Source: Thermicanus aegyptius DSM 12793
GTDB lineage: Bacteria > Bacillota > Bacilli > Thermicanales > Thermicanaceae
Assembly (NCBI RefSeq): GCF_000510645.1
Contig: NZ_KI783301.1
Location: forward strand, 1,184,705-1,248,704
Reading direction: 5' to 3'
Length of the DNA stretch: 64,000 nt
The notes beneath the pieces are model-generated. The model did not search any database. It saw only the letters and a list, made by a program, of their open reading frames with translations, and was not told where the DNA came from. Shown here piece after piece: positions 41,014 to 50,269 of this stretch (the first letter of the stretch is position 1; every line of letters starts with the position of its first letter). Made by a program: the position numbers and the translations under genes.

Positions 41014-43032
41014 TTGCCGTACGCATCCTTTTTCAATCAATTTTATCATTTAAGCCATTTTGCCTTTGCCTTTTGGCTTCTTTTCCTCTTTCTGCCGCGA
41101 TTTCTGTTTCGGCCGTCCGGCCCGGACGGCGGAGAGCGGTTTTTCCACCGGCTGGCGGGCATTGTTCTCCTCTATATCGGCGTCGGGTATACACTCGCAT
41201 TTATCAAATTGTATGAGGTATTGGCGCTTTTGGCCGTTCTGATCTTGATCATCTACCGCCGGAGCCTGTTTCGGAAGGGAGGAAGTCGGATCGGGCACAC
41301 CGCTTCTTTTCCGTGGGTTGTTTTCTACGATGCCCTCGATCTTGGCTTTCGGTTGAAGCTTTTTTGGCAGCGGTGGTTTTCTCATGAAGGGCGGCTTATG
41401 AGCCGGGGCCGGGAGAAGTTTTCACACTTCAGGCAGGAGCTGTCTTCAAAGATTCTCCTCTTGGCCGTCTTAGCCGCCGCAGCCTATCTTCGCTTTTATG
41501 ATGCTCTGATCTACGCGGCGCCTCCCTTGTCCGATTCCTATGTGACCTTAGCTTGGATGAAGTATATCGAGGAACGGGTTTTGTTCCACGACGGCATCTA
41601 TCCGCAGGGATTTCACATCACCCTCGCCACTTTGCATAAATTTTCTGGGATTGATACGTTATATGTTCTGAAATATATGGGGCCCCTCGTAGGGCTTTTG
41701 ATCACCGTTGGTTTATACTTCGTCACTTCCCGCTGGACCAAAAATCCTTTTGCCGGCATCGTGGCGGCTTCCTTTTACGGGATTTTTGGATTTATATGGC
41801 TCGGCACCGATTGGGAGAGGCAGGCGGCCACCAACTCGCAGGAGTTTGCCCTTCTCTTCCTCCTTCCCTCCCTCTATTTCTATAGCCGTTATTTGCAGGG
41901 CGGAAGGAGGGGAGATCTTTGGGCCGCTTGGTTTGGATATGCCGTGATCGGGTTGGTGCATAGCTTTGTTTTTCTCTATGCCGGGGTAGGGTTAGGCGCT
42001 TTTCTCTTTGCCGCTCTTCTATTCCACTTCCGCACCCTGGGGAAAAGGGTGCTTGTCGCCGCTTTGTCCGGCATCGGCGCCGTCCTCCTTTCGCTCCTCC
42101 CTCTTGGGTTAGGGAAACTGCTGGGGAGGGAGATTAATCACGGGGCGTCGGAATTCTTAAACTCTTATGGGGATGTTGCCTTTCCCGTCCTTCATCTGTG
42201 GGATTACGCGGGGCTTACCGCTCTTCTCCTCATGCTCTTGATCGGTCTGATCCTCCGCTTTACGTCCCATCAGGAGAGACCGGAGCTATTTGCGGGAATG
42301 ATGGCACTCTTTTTCTTCCTGCTGTATGAGCTGGGCGGCCATTATACCGGCAGTGTGGTCTTAGCGACCCGCAGCGGCAGCATCTGGGCTCTGACGGTAC
42401 CTCTCCTCTTAGGTTTTGCTTGGAGTTACCTTGCAGGCGGTTTGAGGAGGCTGAAGTTCTCCTCTAAACCGGCCCGGATCGAGGCGATCTTGCTATTTAT
42501 CCTTCTTGCGGGACTTGCCTACCATGAAGAGATAAAACCGATCCTCCCCTATAAGATGGAGTGGAATGCGGGGGTGGAACAATATTTACGGATCGCCGCC
42601 ACCCATCGCCCCCTCACTTGGATGATCGTCTCTCAAAATGAGGGGTATGATCTTGCCCTTGGAAATGGGTATCACATGTATTTGGGGGATTTTCTGGCAC
42701 GCTATGACCCGAATCGTCCTCCCCTGACGAGAGCGGATACCGAAGAGCCGGATCGCGATATTCCCACGGAGATCTATATCTATCATGAAAAAAAAGTTTT
42801 CCGGGTGAGCCGGTCGATGCAGATCTATCAGATCCTGGCTCCCACCTATGAGCGGCGGGAGGAAGAGAATCGGCGGTTTAAGGAATGGCTGACGGCTTAT
42901 CGGCAGGCAAACGGGGAACCGGAGATCTACTATGAGGATGAGGTGCTGGCCATCTATCATATTTCGCTCCCCAATCCGGAGAAGGAGAATCGAAGCCGTT
43001 TTTGGCAAGGCATGGCGCTAAGCGGTCGATAA
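41014..43032 (+). CDS. GT-C-like polytopic membrane protein
   Basis: 672 residues from TTG 41014, which has a near-perfect AAAGGAGGTG eight bases upstream; a GTG overlapping the pelG stop at 40972 lacks a site. About 13 membrane segments and a soluble C-terminal part of about 120 residues. The first extracytoplasmic loop reads LSDSYVTLAWMKYIEERVLF, and the next part GIYPQGFHITLATL; this D-containing first loop is like GT-C glycosyltransferases (ArnT/PMT fold), which use lipid-linked sugars. Which sugar is not clear. No equivalent in the proteobacterial pel locus. Confidence 0.6.
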   Translation: MPYASFFNQFYHLSHFAFAFWLLFLFLPRFLFRPSGPDGGERFFHRLAGIVLLYIGVGYTLAFIKLYEVLALLAVLILIIYRRSLFRKGGSRIGHTASFPWVVFYDALDLGFRLKLFWQRWFSHEGRLMSRGREKFSHFRQELSSKILLLAVLAAAAYLRFYDALIYAAPPLSDSYVTLAWMKYIEERVLFHDGIYPQGFHITLATLHKFSGIDTLYVLKYMGPLVGLLITVGLYFVTSRWTKNPFAGIVAASFYGIFGFIWLGTDWERQAATNSQEFALLFLLPSLYFYSRYLQGGRRGDLWAAWFGYAVIGLVHSFVFLYAGVGLGAFLFAALLFHFRTLGKRVLVAALSGIGAVLLSLLPLGLGKLLGREINHGASEFLNSYGDVAFPVLHLWDYAGLTALLLMLLIGLILRFTSHQERPELFAGMMALFFFLLYELGGHYTGSVVLATRSGSIWALTVPLLLGFAWSYLAGGLRRLKFSSKPARIEAILLFILLAGLAYHEEIKPILPYKMEWNAGVEQYLRIAATHRPLTWMIVSQNEGYDLALGNGYHMYLGDFLARYDPNRPPLTRADTEEPDRDIPTEIYIYHEKKVFRVSRSMQIYQILAPTYERREEENRRFKEWLTAYRQANGEPEIYYEDEVLAIYHISLPNPEKENRSRFWQGMALSGR

Positions 43033-43042
43033 GGAGGAGAAG

Positions 43043-44212
43043 ATGGGTTCTGTTCTAATTACCGATTCTTTATTGCGAAAATCATTGGCTTCGGTACGCT
43101 CCCTCGGAAGAAGGGGGGTGAAGGTCTATTGCTCTGATATCTCCCGACTTACCCCCTCCTCCTTCTCGCGATATTGCACGAAGGCGATGAAAAGCCCCGA
43201 TCCTGTTGAGGAGCCTGACTCGTATATGGATTGGTTGTTTGATGTACTCCGTAAGTTTCATATCACCGTCTACATGCCGATGGATGATGCGACGATGAAG
43301 CTTGCCGTCATGCACCAAAAGGAGCTTCTGTCGCACACCGCCTTCCTCCTTCCGCCGCTTCAGAGCTTTGCCATTGCGATGGATAAGCATAAAGCGGTAG
43401 GCTTTGCCCAATCTGCGGGATTAGATGTCCCAAGGACCTATATGCCCGATTCGCCCGACACGATCGAATCCTTTGCCCATGCTCTCCCCTATCCGGCGGT
43501 GATTAAGCCACGCCTCAGTTCGGGTTCTCGAGGGATCCGAATCGTACATAACCCGAAAGAGATGGTGGCTCAATATGGGCAGATTCATGCGCGCTACCCC
43601 TTTCCAATGGTGCAAGAGTACATTCTTCCGGGGGAGCGGATTGACGTATGCTTCTTATTTAACGCCGTAGGAGAGCCGAAACTTCATTTCGTTCAGCGGG
43701 AGATACGCCATTTTCCCGTCGATATTGGCCCAAGCACCGTCCAAGAGAGCGTTTGGATGCCGGAATTGGTGGAACGCATCCTGCAGGCGGTGAAGCATCT
43801 CCCTTGGTCGGGGGTGATTGAGTTTGAATGGATGCGAGATGGGAGGGACGGGAAGTTGAAATTGATGGAGATCAATCCGCGTTTTTGGAACTCACTCCAT
43901 CTTGCCATACGGTCAGGTGTCGATTTCCCCTGGGCCTATTATCTTTTGGCACAGGGGAAGGAGATGAAGCAAGGGGAAACTTATTCGATCGGTAAGATGG
44001 CGAAAAATATGCTGCCGGGAGACCTGCTCCACTTTATCACGAATCCGAAACGATTCCAGATGGATCCCCCGCTTTTTGGAAGGAAGGGATTCTATGATAT
44101 TGAGGATGACATCTTGTCGTGGCATGATCCGTTGCCTGCATTTGGTTTTTTTGCTGCATCATTCGCCTATCTCCTGAAGAAAAAGAAGCGGGAGATGCTG
44201 CTTAAACGATAG
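43043..44212 (+). CDS. ATP-grasp carboxylate-amine ligase
   Basis: 389 residues. The C-terminal two-thirds are an ATP-grasp fold: PYPAVIKPRLSSGSRGIRIV (nucleotide-binding loop), PMVQEYILPGERIDVCFLFN, and LMEINPRFWNSLHLA (metal-binding E-N). The N-terminal VLITDSLLRKSLASVRSLGR is the pre-ATP-grasp Rossmann-like domain. Such ligases add an amino acid or amine to a carboxylate and occur in surface polysaccharide clusters, where they decorate uronic acids or lipids. AAGGAGGAGAAG precedes the ATG; 10 bp follow the previous gene. Confidence 0.8.
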   Translation: MGSVLITDSLLRKSLASVRSLGRRGVKVYCSDISRLTPSSFSRYCTKAMKSPDPVEEPDSYMDWLFDVLRKFHITVYMPMDDATMKLAVMHQKELLSHTAFLLPPLQSFAIAMDKHKAVGFAQSAGLDVPRTYMPDSPDTIESFAHALPYPAVIKPRLSSGSRGIRIVHNPKEMVAQYGQIHARYPFPMVQEYILPGERIDVCFLFNAVGEPKLHFVQREIRHFPVDIGPSTVQESVWMPELVERILQAVKHLPWSGVIEFEWMRDGRDGKLKLMEINPRFWNSLHLAIRSGVDFPWAYYLLAQGKEMKQGETYSIGKMAKNMLPGDLLHFITNPKRFQMDPPLFGRKGFYDIEDDILSWHDPLPAFGFFAASFAYLLKKKKREMLLKR

Positions 44213-44223
44213 GAGGTGGTAAC

Positions 44224-45075
44224 TTGAATGTGAATGCCTTTACGGTGGATGTGGAGGATTGGTATCAGACGAATGATTTTAACTTTCCTGTATCGCGATG
44301 GGAACAGTTTGAGGATCGGGTGGAAGAAAGCACGCTCACCTTGTTGGGACTCCTATCCCGTTACCGGGTACGCGCCACTTTCTTTATTCTTGGGGCAGTG
44401 GCTCAAAAGCATCCCTCTCTCATTCGAAGGATCGCCGCAGAAGGGCATGAGATCGCCTGTCATGGGGGGTATCACCGCCTTTTAACGGAGATGAATGCCG
44501 GCCAATTTCGAGAAGAGATCCGGGAGGCGAAGGGAAGGATCGAAGATGCGGCCGGAGTGGAGGTTCGTTTTTTTCGCGCCCCTTCTTGGACGATCGGACC
44601 CGCAAATTATGATATGCTGCAAATTTTAGAGGAGGAGGGTTTTGCCGTCGATTCAAGCATACAGCCTTTCCGAACCCCTTTATCCGGCGTGGCGGGGGCC
44701 CCGGTTAAACCCTTTTACCCCATCATCGCGGGTAAGACTTTAAGGATCTTAGAGTTTCCTTCCACCGTGTTGAGGATAGGCGGTATGCCTCTTCCCTTTT
44801 CCGGAGGACTCTACTTGCGTGCGATGCCTTACTTCGTCATCCGCTGGGCGCTCCGCCAGGTGGGCCGCACGCGCGCCGGGATGGTTTATGTCCACCCATG
44901 GGAAGTAGATCAGGGTCAGCCAAGGCTTCGCGCCTCTCCCCTCATTCGTTTTGCCCATTATTACCATCTTGATCGGACGATCGGGAAATTGGACCGCCTT
45001 CTGCAGGATTTTCGTTTTGCTCCATTGGGTGAAGTGATTAGAGACCAATCCTATGAGGCTGTGGAACTGATATGA
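44224..45075 (+). CDS. Polysaccharide deacetylase with DUF3473 region
   Basis: 283 residues. NodB fold: FTVDVEDWYQ holds the Asp-Asp pair, IACHGGYHRLL the two metal-binding His, and FFRAPSWTIG the RxP motif. The second half, GGLYLRAMPYFVIRWALR and MVYVHPWEVDQGQPR, is DUF3473, found in the XrtA/PEP-CTERM-type deacetylase subfamily. There is no signal peptide, so it would be cytoplasmic. In Pel the deacetylase is part of PelA; here this separate protein may fill that role. TTG start with AGGAGGTGGTAAC. Confidence 0.88.
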   Translation: MNVNAFTVDVEDWYQTNDFNFPVSRWEQFEDRVEESTLTLLGLLSRYRVRATFFILGAVAQKHPSLIRRIAAEGHEIACHGGYHRLLTEMNAGQFREEIREAKGRIEDAAGVEVRFFRAPSWTIGPANYDMLQILEEEGFAVDSSIQPFRTPLSGVAGAPVKPFYPIIAGKTLRILEFPSTVLRIGGMPLPFSGGLYLRAMPYFVIRWALRQVGRTRAGMVYVHPWEVDQGQPRLRASPLIRFAHYYHLDRTIGKLDRLLQDFRFAPLGEVIRDQSYEAVELI

Positions 45076-46466
45076 AGACCTCCTCTTTCCTCTCAAAGAG
45101 CATCGGGGTTTCCCTAATTTTCATTCTGCTGGCCTGCATCTCTTTCTTTAAAGATGTATTGTTTGCGATCTATTTCGGTACGACTGCGGAGGCGGATCTC
45201 TTCACCCTCTCTTTCTTCCTTCCCGACATGGTGGGGAATAATCTCTTTGCGACCGCATTAGGAGCGGTAGCCGTTCCCTTCTTATCCATCTACCATGCAC
45301 GGGATGAACGGGAAAGATTGAGAGAGACGTTTGGCCGTTTGCTTCTCCACATAGGGCTCATTACCTTGGGCATTACGCTTCTCTTATATCTTATGCATCC
45401 ATTCATTCTTGCATTTCTCTTCGGATCCTTCGCTTCTGATCTGAAGCGGTTGGGAGAAGGAATCTACCTATTCTTGTTGCCCTCCGTTCTCTTCTTTTCG
45501 CTATCCGGGTTAGGGGCCGCTCTGCTTCAGTCGACAGGGAGGCTCTATCGGCAGGCCTTTGCCCCCATTCTGTTTAACGGCATTTTCTTAGTTTCCCTCC
45601 TGTTGGCCATCACCTTTCGGGTTTCAACCGATCTGGGAATCTATTGGGCAGGAGGTGGGATATTAACGGGTGCGTTAGGGATGCTTCTCTTTACCTTCGG
45701 GTCGTCGTGGAGATTCCTGCTTCCCTTGCGAGAGATGAAGCTTAGGCCTTGGGACGGGAATGTTGAAACCGATGGGGAGGTCAGGGAATTTTATCGGCTG
45801 CTTTTTTCTTATCTTCTTGTGCTGCTCTCCATGCAATCGGTGCTACTTATGGAACGATTTTTTGCCGGCGCGTTGGAGCCCGGGACGGTGGCGGGACTTC
45901 ACTATGCATACCGCCTGTCCCAGTTTCCCATATGGGTATTTATTGCCGCAATCAATACGGTTTTTCTTCCACTTTTGTCTGTCAAGCATGGAGAGGGGAA
46001 GAGAGATGAGGGGTTTGAGCTCTTGAAGAGGGCCGCTTTCCTTTCCCTCGCCATTGCACTCCCTTTCTCCCTTCTCTTTTTCTTCGCGCGGGATGCCTTG
46101 ATCCGCATCTTGTTTTTCTACGGTTCCTTTAATGAGAGCTCTCTTCGCATTACAAGCGGGATCTTGGCAGGTTACGCCCTATCCGTTCCTTTCCAAGCAG
46201 TATCGGCCGTCGGTTTACGTTACTTTTTATCACGACGGAGGATGGTTCGGGTTCTGTTGATCTATCTTCTTACGTCCCTCGTCAATATCCTTCTAGATGG
46301 ATGGTTGGTCCATCTTTGGGGTTCACCGGGTATCGGATGGGGGATGGCGATCTCCTCTCTCTTGAATGCCGTTCTAATCTATTGGGTCGCGGTGCGTGAT
46401 GATCAAATCCATCAGAAACAGGGAGGTTCCTATGAAAGAAGTGCTCGTCATTATTCCGTCCTATAA
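45072..46466 (+). CDS. MurJ/MviN-type lipid-linked oligosaccharide flippase
   Basis: 464 residues and about 13-14 membrane segments. The N-terminal FFKDVLFAIYFGTTAEADLF is the MurJ-family start and LPDMVGNNLFATALGAV continues the family pattern. It is shorter than MurJ (about 510 residues) and lies in a polysaccharide operon, so it is more likely an exopolysaccharide precursor flippase than the cell-wall lipid II one. The ATG overlaps the deacetylase stop (ATGA); its end overlaps the next gene by 35 bases. Having both this flippase and PelG suggests two transport steps. Confidence 0.82.
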   Translation: MKTSSFLSKSIGVSLIFILLACISFFKDVLFAIYFGTTAEADLFTLSFFLPDMVGNNLFATALGAVAVPFLSIYHARDERERLRETFGRLLLHIGLITLGITLLLYLMHPFILAFLFGSFASDLKRLGEGIYLFLLPSVLFFSLSGLGAALLQSTGRLYRQAFAPILFNGIFLVSLLLAITFRVSTDLGIYWAGGGILTGALGMLLFTFGSSWRFLLPLREMKLRPWDGNVETDGEVREFYRLLFSYLLVLLSMQSVLLMERFFAGALEPGTVAGLHYAYRLSQFPIWVFIAAINTVFLPLLSVKHGEGKRDEGFELLKRAAFLSLAIALPFSLLFFFARDALIRILFFYGSFNESSLRITSGILAGYALSVPFQAVSAVGLRYFLSRRRMVRVLLIYLLTSLVNILLDGWLVHLWGSPGIGWGMAISSLLNAVLIYWVAVRDDQIHQKQGGSYERSARHYSVL

Positions 46467-47172
46467 TGAAGAATTAAATATCGCGGGGGTTCTCGACGGT
46501 CTTCTTCAGTATAAAGAGGAAGTCGATATTTTGGTCGTCGATGACGGTTCCTCCGATCATACCGCGAGCATCGTAAGAGATTATCCTGTTTTCCTCGTCT
46601 CCCATCCCTGCAATCTCGGCTATGGCGCTTCATTACAAACAGGATATCGTTTTGCGCAGCAATATGGGTATCGTTATGTGATTCAGTTTGATGCGGACGG
46701 GCAACATGACCCTTTCTATATCAGGGAAATGATGGATCGGCTTTTCGCCGAGGATGCCGATATCGTGATGGGTTCGCGCTATATGGATTCATCCGTCTAT
46801 TCGGCAGGGAAATTAAAGGGGTGTGCGGTCCATTTCTTTCGTTCTCTGATCTACTTACTCACGAAGGTGTGGGTTACGGATCCGACCAGCGGTTTTCGCG
46901 GGATAAAGAGGCCCGTTTTTCAATATTACGCCGGTTCAGGACGCTTTCCCGCCGATTACCCTGATGCGGACATGCTGCTCCATATGATCTTCCGCAATTA
47001 CAAGATTAGGGAGTTTTCGGTCTCGATGCATGAACGAAGAGCGGGGGCCAGCATGCATGGAGGGATTAAGCCGCTTTTTTATATGGCGAAGATGATGCTT
47101 AGCATCTTTGTCGTTTTGGTTCGCTCATGGATTTCAGGGGAGAAAGAGTTTGAACGGGGGGTCGAATCATGA
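46432..47172 (+). CDS. Family 2 glycosyltransferase (DPM1/DolP-Man synthase-like)
   Basis: 246 residues. VLVIIPSYNEELNIAGVLDG, LVVDDGSSDHTASI (DDGS), FDADGQHDP (DxD-like) and TDPTSGFRGIKR place it in the GT2 group near polyprenyl-phosphate sugar transferases. ATG 46432 has GGGAGG five bases upstream and lies inside the previous gene by 35 bases, so they are translationally coupled. It may load a sugar on polyprenyl phosphate for use by the GT-C-like protein at 41014. Confidence 0.9.
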   Translation: MKEVLVIIPSYNEELNIAGVLDGLLQYKEEVDILVVDDGSSDHTASIVRDYPVFLVSHPCNLGYGASLQTGYRFAQQYGYRYVIQFDADGQHDPFYIREMMDRLFAEDADIVMGSRYMDSSVYSAGKLKGCAVHFFRSLIYLLTKVWVTDPTSGFRGIKRPVFQYYAGSGRFPADYPDADMLLHMIFRNYKIREFSVSMHERRAGASMHGGIKPLFYMAKMMLSIFVVLVRSWISGEKEFERGVES

Positions 47173-47549
47173 ATGGAATGTTAAGAATTTTCCTCTTTGT
47201 CACCGGCCTTCTCTTCTCCGCTTCCGTTTTTACGCTGCTTTTCAAGAAAAAGATTAATGAACGGCATTCCCTCATCTGGCTGGGAGGGGTGATCGCCATT
47301 TTAATCTTATTTTCCAATCCGGAGTGGTTTGACGTCATCGCGGCCCGGTTCGGGGTTCACTATCCGCCCTCTCTCTTTTTTCTGCTCTCCATCCTCATAT
47401 TGGCATTCATCCTCCTGTATCAATCGATTCAAATCTCCATCTTATATGAAAAAGTGAAGGAATTGGCCCAATTTGTAGCGCTTAAGTCGACGGAAAAAGG
47501 AGAGAGGCCGGATGGATCAGAGGCACTTTTCCATGAGGAGGGAAGGTAA
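47169..47549 (+). CDS. DUF2304 small membrane protein
   Basis: 126 residues, three membrane segments (about 5-24, 33-52 and 66-88). Sequence INERHSLIWLGGVIAILILF fits the DUF2304 family, which almost always follows a family 2 glycosyltransferase like the preceding gene and may anchor it to the membrane. ATGA overlap with that gene supports co-translation. Confidence 0.85.
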   Translation: MNGMLRIFLFVTGLLFSASVFTLLFKKKINERHSLIWLGGVIAILILFSNPEWFDVIAARFGVHYPPSLFFLLSILILAFILLYQSIQISILYEKVKELAQFVALKSTEKGERPDGSEALFHEEGR

Positions 47550-50216
47550 ATGGATCTACATCTGCTTTTACGTACCGAGTTATGGCTGTGTGCTGCCTTG
47601 TTGATCATTTTTCTTCTTCTATGGATCCTATGGGTTTTTTTTAAGAGGGAGAAGAAGGAGAAAAGGCGTTTGCACGAACTGGAGCGGTTATATGGGGAAC
47701 TTAGGCCGACCGATGATCTGATGAAAAATCTGAACAGGGTCCTTACCCTTCTATCCCGCCATATTGAAGGGGATTTTTATGCTTTATACCGATTAAACCC
47801 TCGAAGCGGGCAGCTCATCCTGGAGACGGCGCTGTATAGGGCAGAGGAACCGGGTGCGATCATGCCTTCCTATAGCGGGCTGATCCCCGGCACGAAAGAG
47901 AAGTATACTCCTCCCTCCATTCTTTCACAGGGGGATCGGGGTAAGGGTATCGCTTTGGCGAAACATGGGGAGGTTCCTGTTTTACAGTTTTCTCTGCCGG
48001 ATCAGACGGCCCTCATCGCCATCGGCCCCAGGCGGAGGGCATCGAAAAAAGAACATAAGGCCATCTCTAGTTTCTCCAAGCATCTTTTTCCCCTCCTCTC
48101 CTATCTGTTTGAAATCGAAAAAAGAAAAAAGCAGGCGGTGTTACATGCACTTTCCGCTTCTTCTTTGCAGGAGGCGGCCTTGCTCCTCTATGACCCCTCT
48201 TTTCTGTACCATAAGGTATTTGCCGCCTATATGAAAAGTTATGGTTTTCTGCAAGGGCTGATCGCGGTAAGGGAGAAAGATCAGGAAGGGAGATTCCCCT
48301 ATCTCTTGTGCAGCCATCATTTATCCCAAGAGGGGTTACCGGATAAGAACCTTCGTGAATGGTTTGAACGGTTGGAGAGCTTGACGCAGGGTAGGGGAAG
48401 TCGATTCTTGTCCGCAGAGGAGGCCGGGATTGCAGGAGTTCCCTTCGGTGCCGTTGGAAGTCCCGCTTATCTCATAAGGGTGGAACGGGAGAGGGAGACG
48501 GTTCTATTAATCCTCTGGGGAGAGGGGGCGTTTCCTCATCTCTTCGAATCGGACAAGCCGGGTCCCTTCGCGTCGCTTCTGGTGAATGATCTATTCGATT
48601 TACGCCGAGCGCAGGAGAAGAATGCTTTGCTCTCCACCTTTGTCCGCGCGGTGGAGAATGCGAATCCCTATCTGGTCGGCTATTCTGAGCAGGTGATGCG
48701 CTATACCGTGGCCATTGCCAAAGAGATCGGTTTTCCCAGGAGGGATTTGCCCTCCCTTGCGGCCGCCGCTTATTTAAGCAATATCGGGATGTATGTGTTG
48801 AGCGAAGAGTTAATGCTCAAAACCGGGGAGTATCAATTCTTCGAATATGAACAGATGAAGATGCATGCGGAAATCGGGGCATTAATCGTGGAAATCTTTC
48901 TGGGCAATCGAACGGCGGCGGAATATATCCGCTATCATCACGAACGAATGGACGGCAATGGGTATCCGGCGGGACTGCGAGGCGAGAATATCCCCCTGGG
49001 CGCACGGATCATCGCCGTCGTCCAAACCTTCCTGGCCAAGGTAAATGGAAGATCATATCGGGCGCCGCTTCCCTTCACTACGGCGCTCCAACAGGTGGAG
49101 ATGGCCGTCGGGTCCCAGCTGGACGGGGCGATCGTCTCTGCCCTAGAAAGCTGGCTGGAGAAGAGAAGGGCGATCTCGGATGAGAGGCATCATCCCCTCG
49201 GACGTTGCCGGGAGGTGCTCAACATCCCCATAGAGATATGCAAATTATGCCCTGTATATGTGGAGCAGACCCTTTATTGTTGGGAGGCCCCCGAGAACCG
49301 GTGTTTCTTTCACGGAAAAGATTGTGATACTTGCCTGGTAAAAACGGAATTTCATTCCCGAAAGAGGGGCAATGAAGAGAGGTTTCTTTCCCTCATCGAT
49401 TCTCGCCCGATGAAAGAAAACCGCGTACGGCGCGAGCGGTTGAAGGGGATTGATCGATTTACCGTCTTTTACGGAAGGGGAGAGGTGGAGAGGCTTAAAG
49501 AATTTCCGCTGGTGATCGTGGAACCTCGAGGTCAATCGGGGGAGTCGGTGACTCTCCTCCACCAAGCCGGTACCTTGGTGATCGCCTATGTGAGCGTCAT
49601 GGAGATTGCCCGCGGCTCTTTCGATGAAGCCGGAGAGATAAGGGATGAGGATTATCTTTATCTGGACGGGAAGAGGCTCGCCAATCGGGAATATGGAAAT
49701 GAACTGATCGATCTCCGCTCCTTGCGCTGGAGAAGAAGCCTAATCCGTTCTTTATCCGTTTTAAAAGAAGAAGGATATGACGGCTTCTTCCTCGACACCA
49801 TTGCCAATGTGGAATATGATGAGATGATTCCCGTCGGACGAAGGGAGCAAGTAAAGGCGGCGGTCGATCTGGTGAGAGAGATCCGCCTGCAATTCCCAGA
49901 GATGATCCTGATTCAAAATAACGGGCTTCAAGAGTTGGCCGATCTGACCGCAACATTTATTGACGGGGTCTGTTGGGAAAATCCGCCTTATCGAAAGGAG
50001 AGAGAGCACCGCTGGTTTCGTTCTACGATTCATAAACTTCATCGGATGAGCGCCGGCGGCCGGCTGAAGGTATTCGTGCTGGTCAATTCTGAAGATAAAG
50101 GCGCTTCCCCCGAATTAACCGCCTTTCGAAGATTATGTACGGAACAGGGCTTCCTCATAGCCCTGGAGAAGGAGGGATATGGGGCAAAAAAAATGGGTCC
50201 CGTCCCTATGTCCTAA
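47550..50216 (+). CDS. Degenerate HD-GYP / GH114 (PelA-like) fusion protein
   Basis: 888 residues. A membrane segment (about 11-31) is followed by KREKKEKRR, so the rest should be cytoplasmic. Two GAF-like regions (about 55-190 and 200-350) precede a HD-GYP domain (about 360-545). It retains HHERMDGNGYP (463-473), MHAEIG and RIIAV, but the HD motif is YLSNIGM: Ser410-Asn411 replace His-Asp, and Gln492 and Leu495 replace Asp of the AVADxxDA segment. Metal-dependent phosphodiesterase activity is therefore unlikely. Seven Cys (553, 564, 567, 577, 585, 592, 595) follow. The C-terminal domain (about 637-870) resembles GH114/TM1410 endo-alpha-1,4-polygalactosaminidases, related to the PelA hydrolase domain: TVFYGRGEVE, VIAYVSVMEI and YDGFFLDTI with Asp749. 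It may sense c-di-GMP and act on the polymer (inference). Confidence 0.82.
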   Translation: MDLHLLLRTELWLCAALLIIFLLLWILWVFFKREKKEKRRLHELERLYGELRPTDDLMKNLNRVLTLLSRHIEGDFYALYRLNPRSGQLILETALYRAEEPGAIMPSYSGLIPGTKEKYTPPSILSQGDRGKGIALAKHGEVPVLQFSLPDQTALIAIGPRRRASKKEHKAISSFSKHLFPLLSYLFEIEKRKKQAVLHALSASSLQEAALLLYDPSFLYHKVFAAYMKSYGFLQGLIAVREKDQEGRFPYLLCSHHLSQEGLPDKNLREWFERLESLTQGRGSRFLSAEEAGIAGVPFGAVGSPAYLIRVERERETVLLILWGEGAFPHLFESDKPGPFASLLVNDLFDLRRAQEKNALLSTFVRAVENANPYLVGYSEQVMRYTVAIAKEIGFPRRDLPSLAAAAYLSNIGMYVLSEELMLKTGEYQFFEYEQMKMHAEIGALIVEIFLGNRTAAEYIRYHHERMDGNGYPAGLRGENIPLGARIIAVVQTFLAKVNGRSYRAPLPFTTALQQVEMAVGSQLDGAIVSALESWLEKRRAISDERHHPLGRCREVLNIPIEICKLCPVYVEQTLYCWEAPENRCFFHGKDCDTCLVKTEFHSRKRGNEERFLSLIDSRPMKENRVRRERLKGIDRFTVFYGRGEVERLKEFPLVIVEPRGQSGESVTLLHQAGTLVIAYVSVMEIARGSFDEAGEIRDEDYLYLDGKRLANREYGNELIDLRSLRWRRSLIRSLSVLKEEGYDGFFLDTIANVEYDEMIPVGRREQVKAAVDLVREIRLQFPEMILIQNNGLQELADLTATFIDGVCWENPPYRKEREHRWFRSTIHKLHRMSAGGRLKVFVLVNSEDKGASPELTAFRRLCTEQGFLIALEKEGYGAKKMGPVPMS

Positions 50217-50269
50217 CTCTTCTTTTACTGAATAGAAATAAGATAGTACCGAATAAGGGGAGTTCGCCA

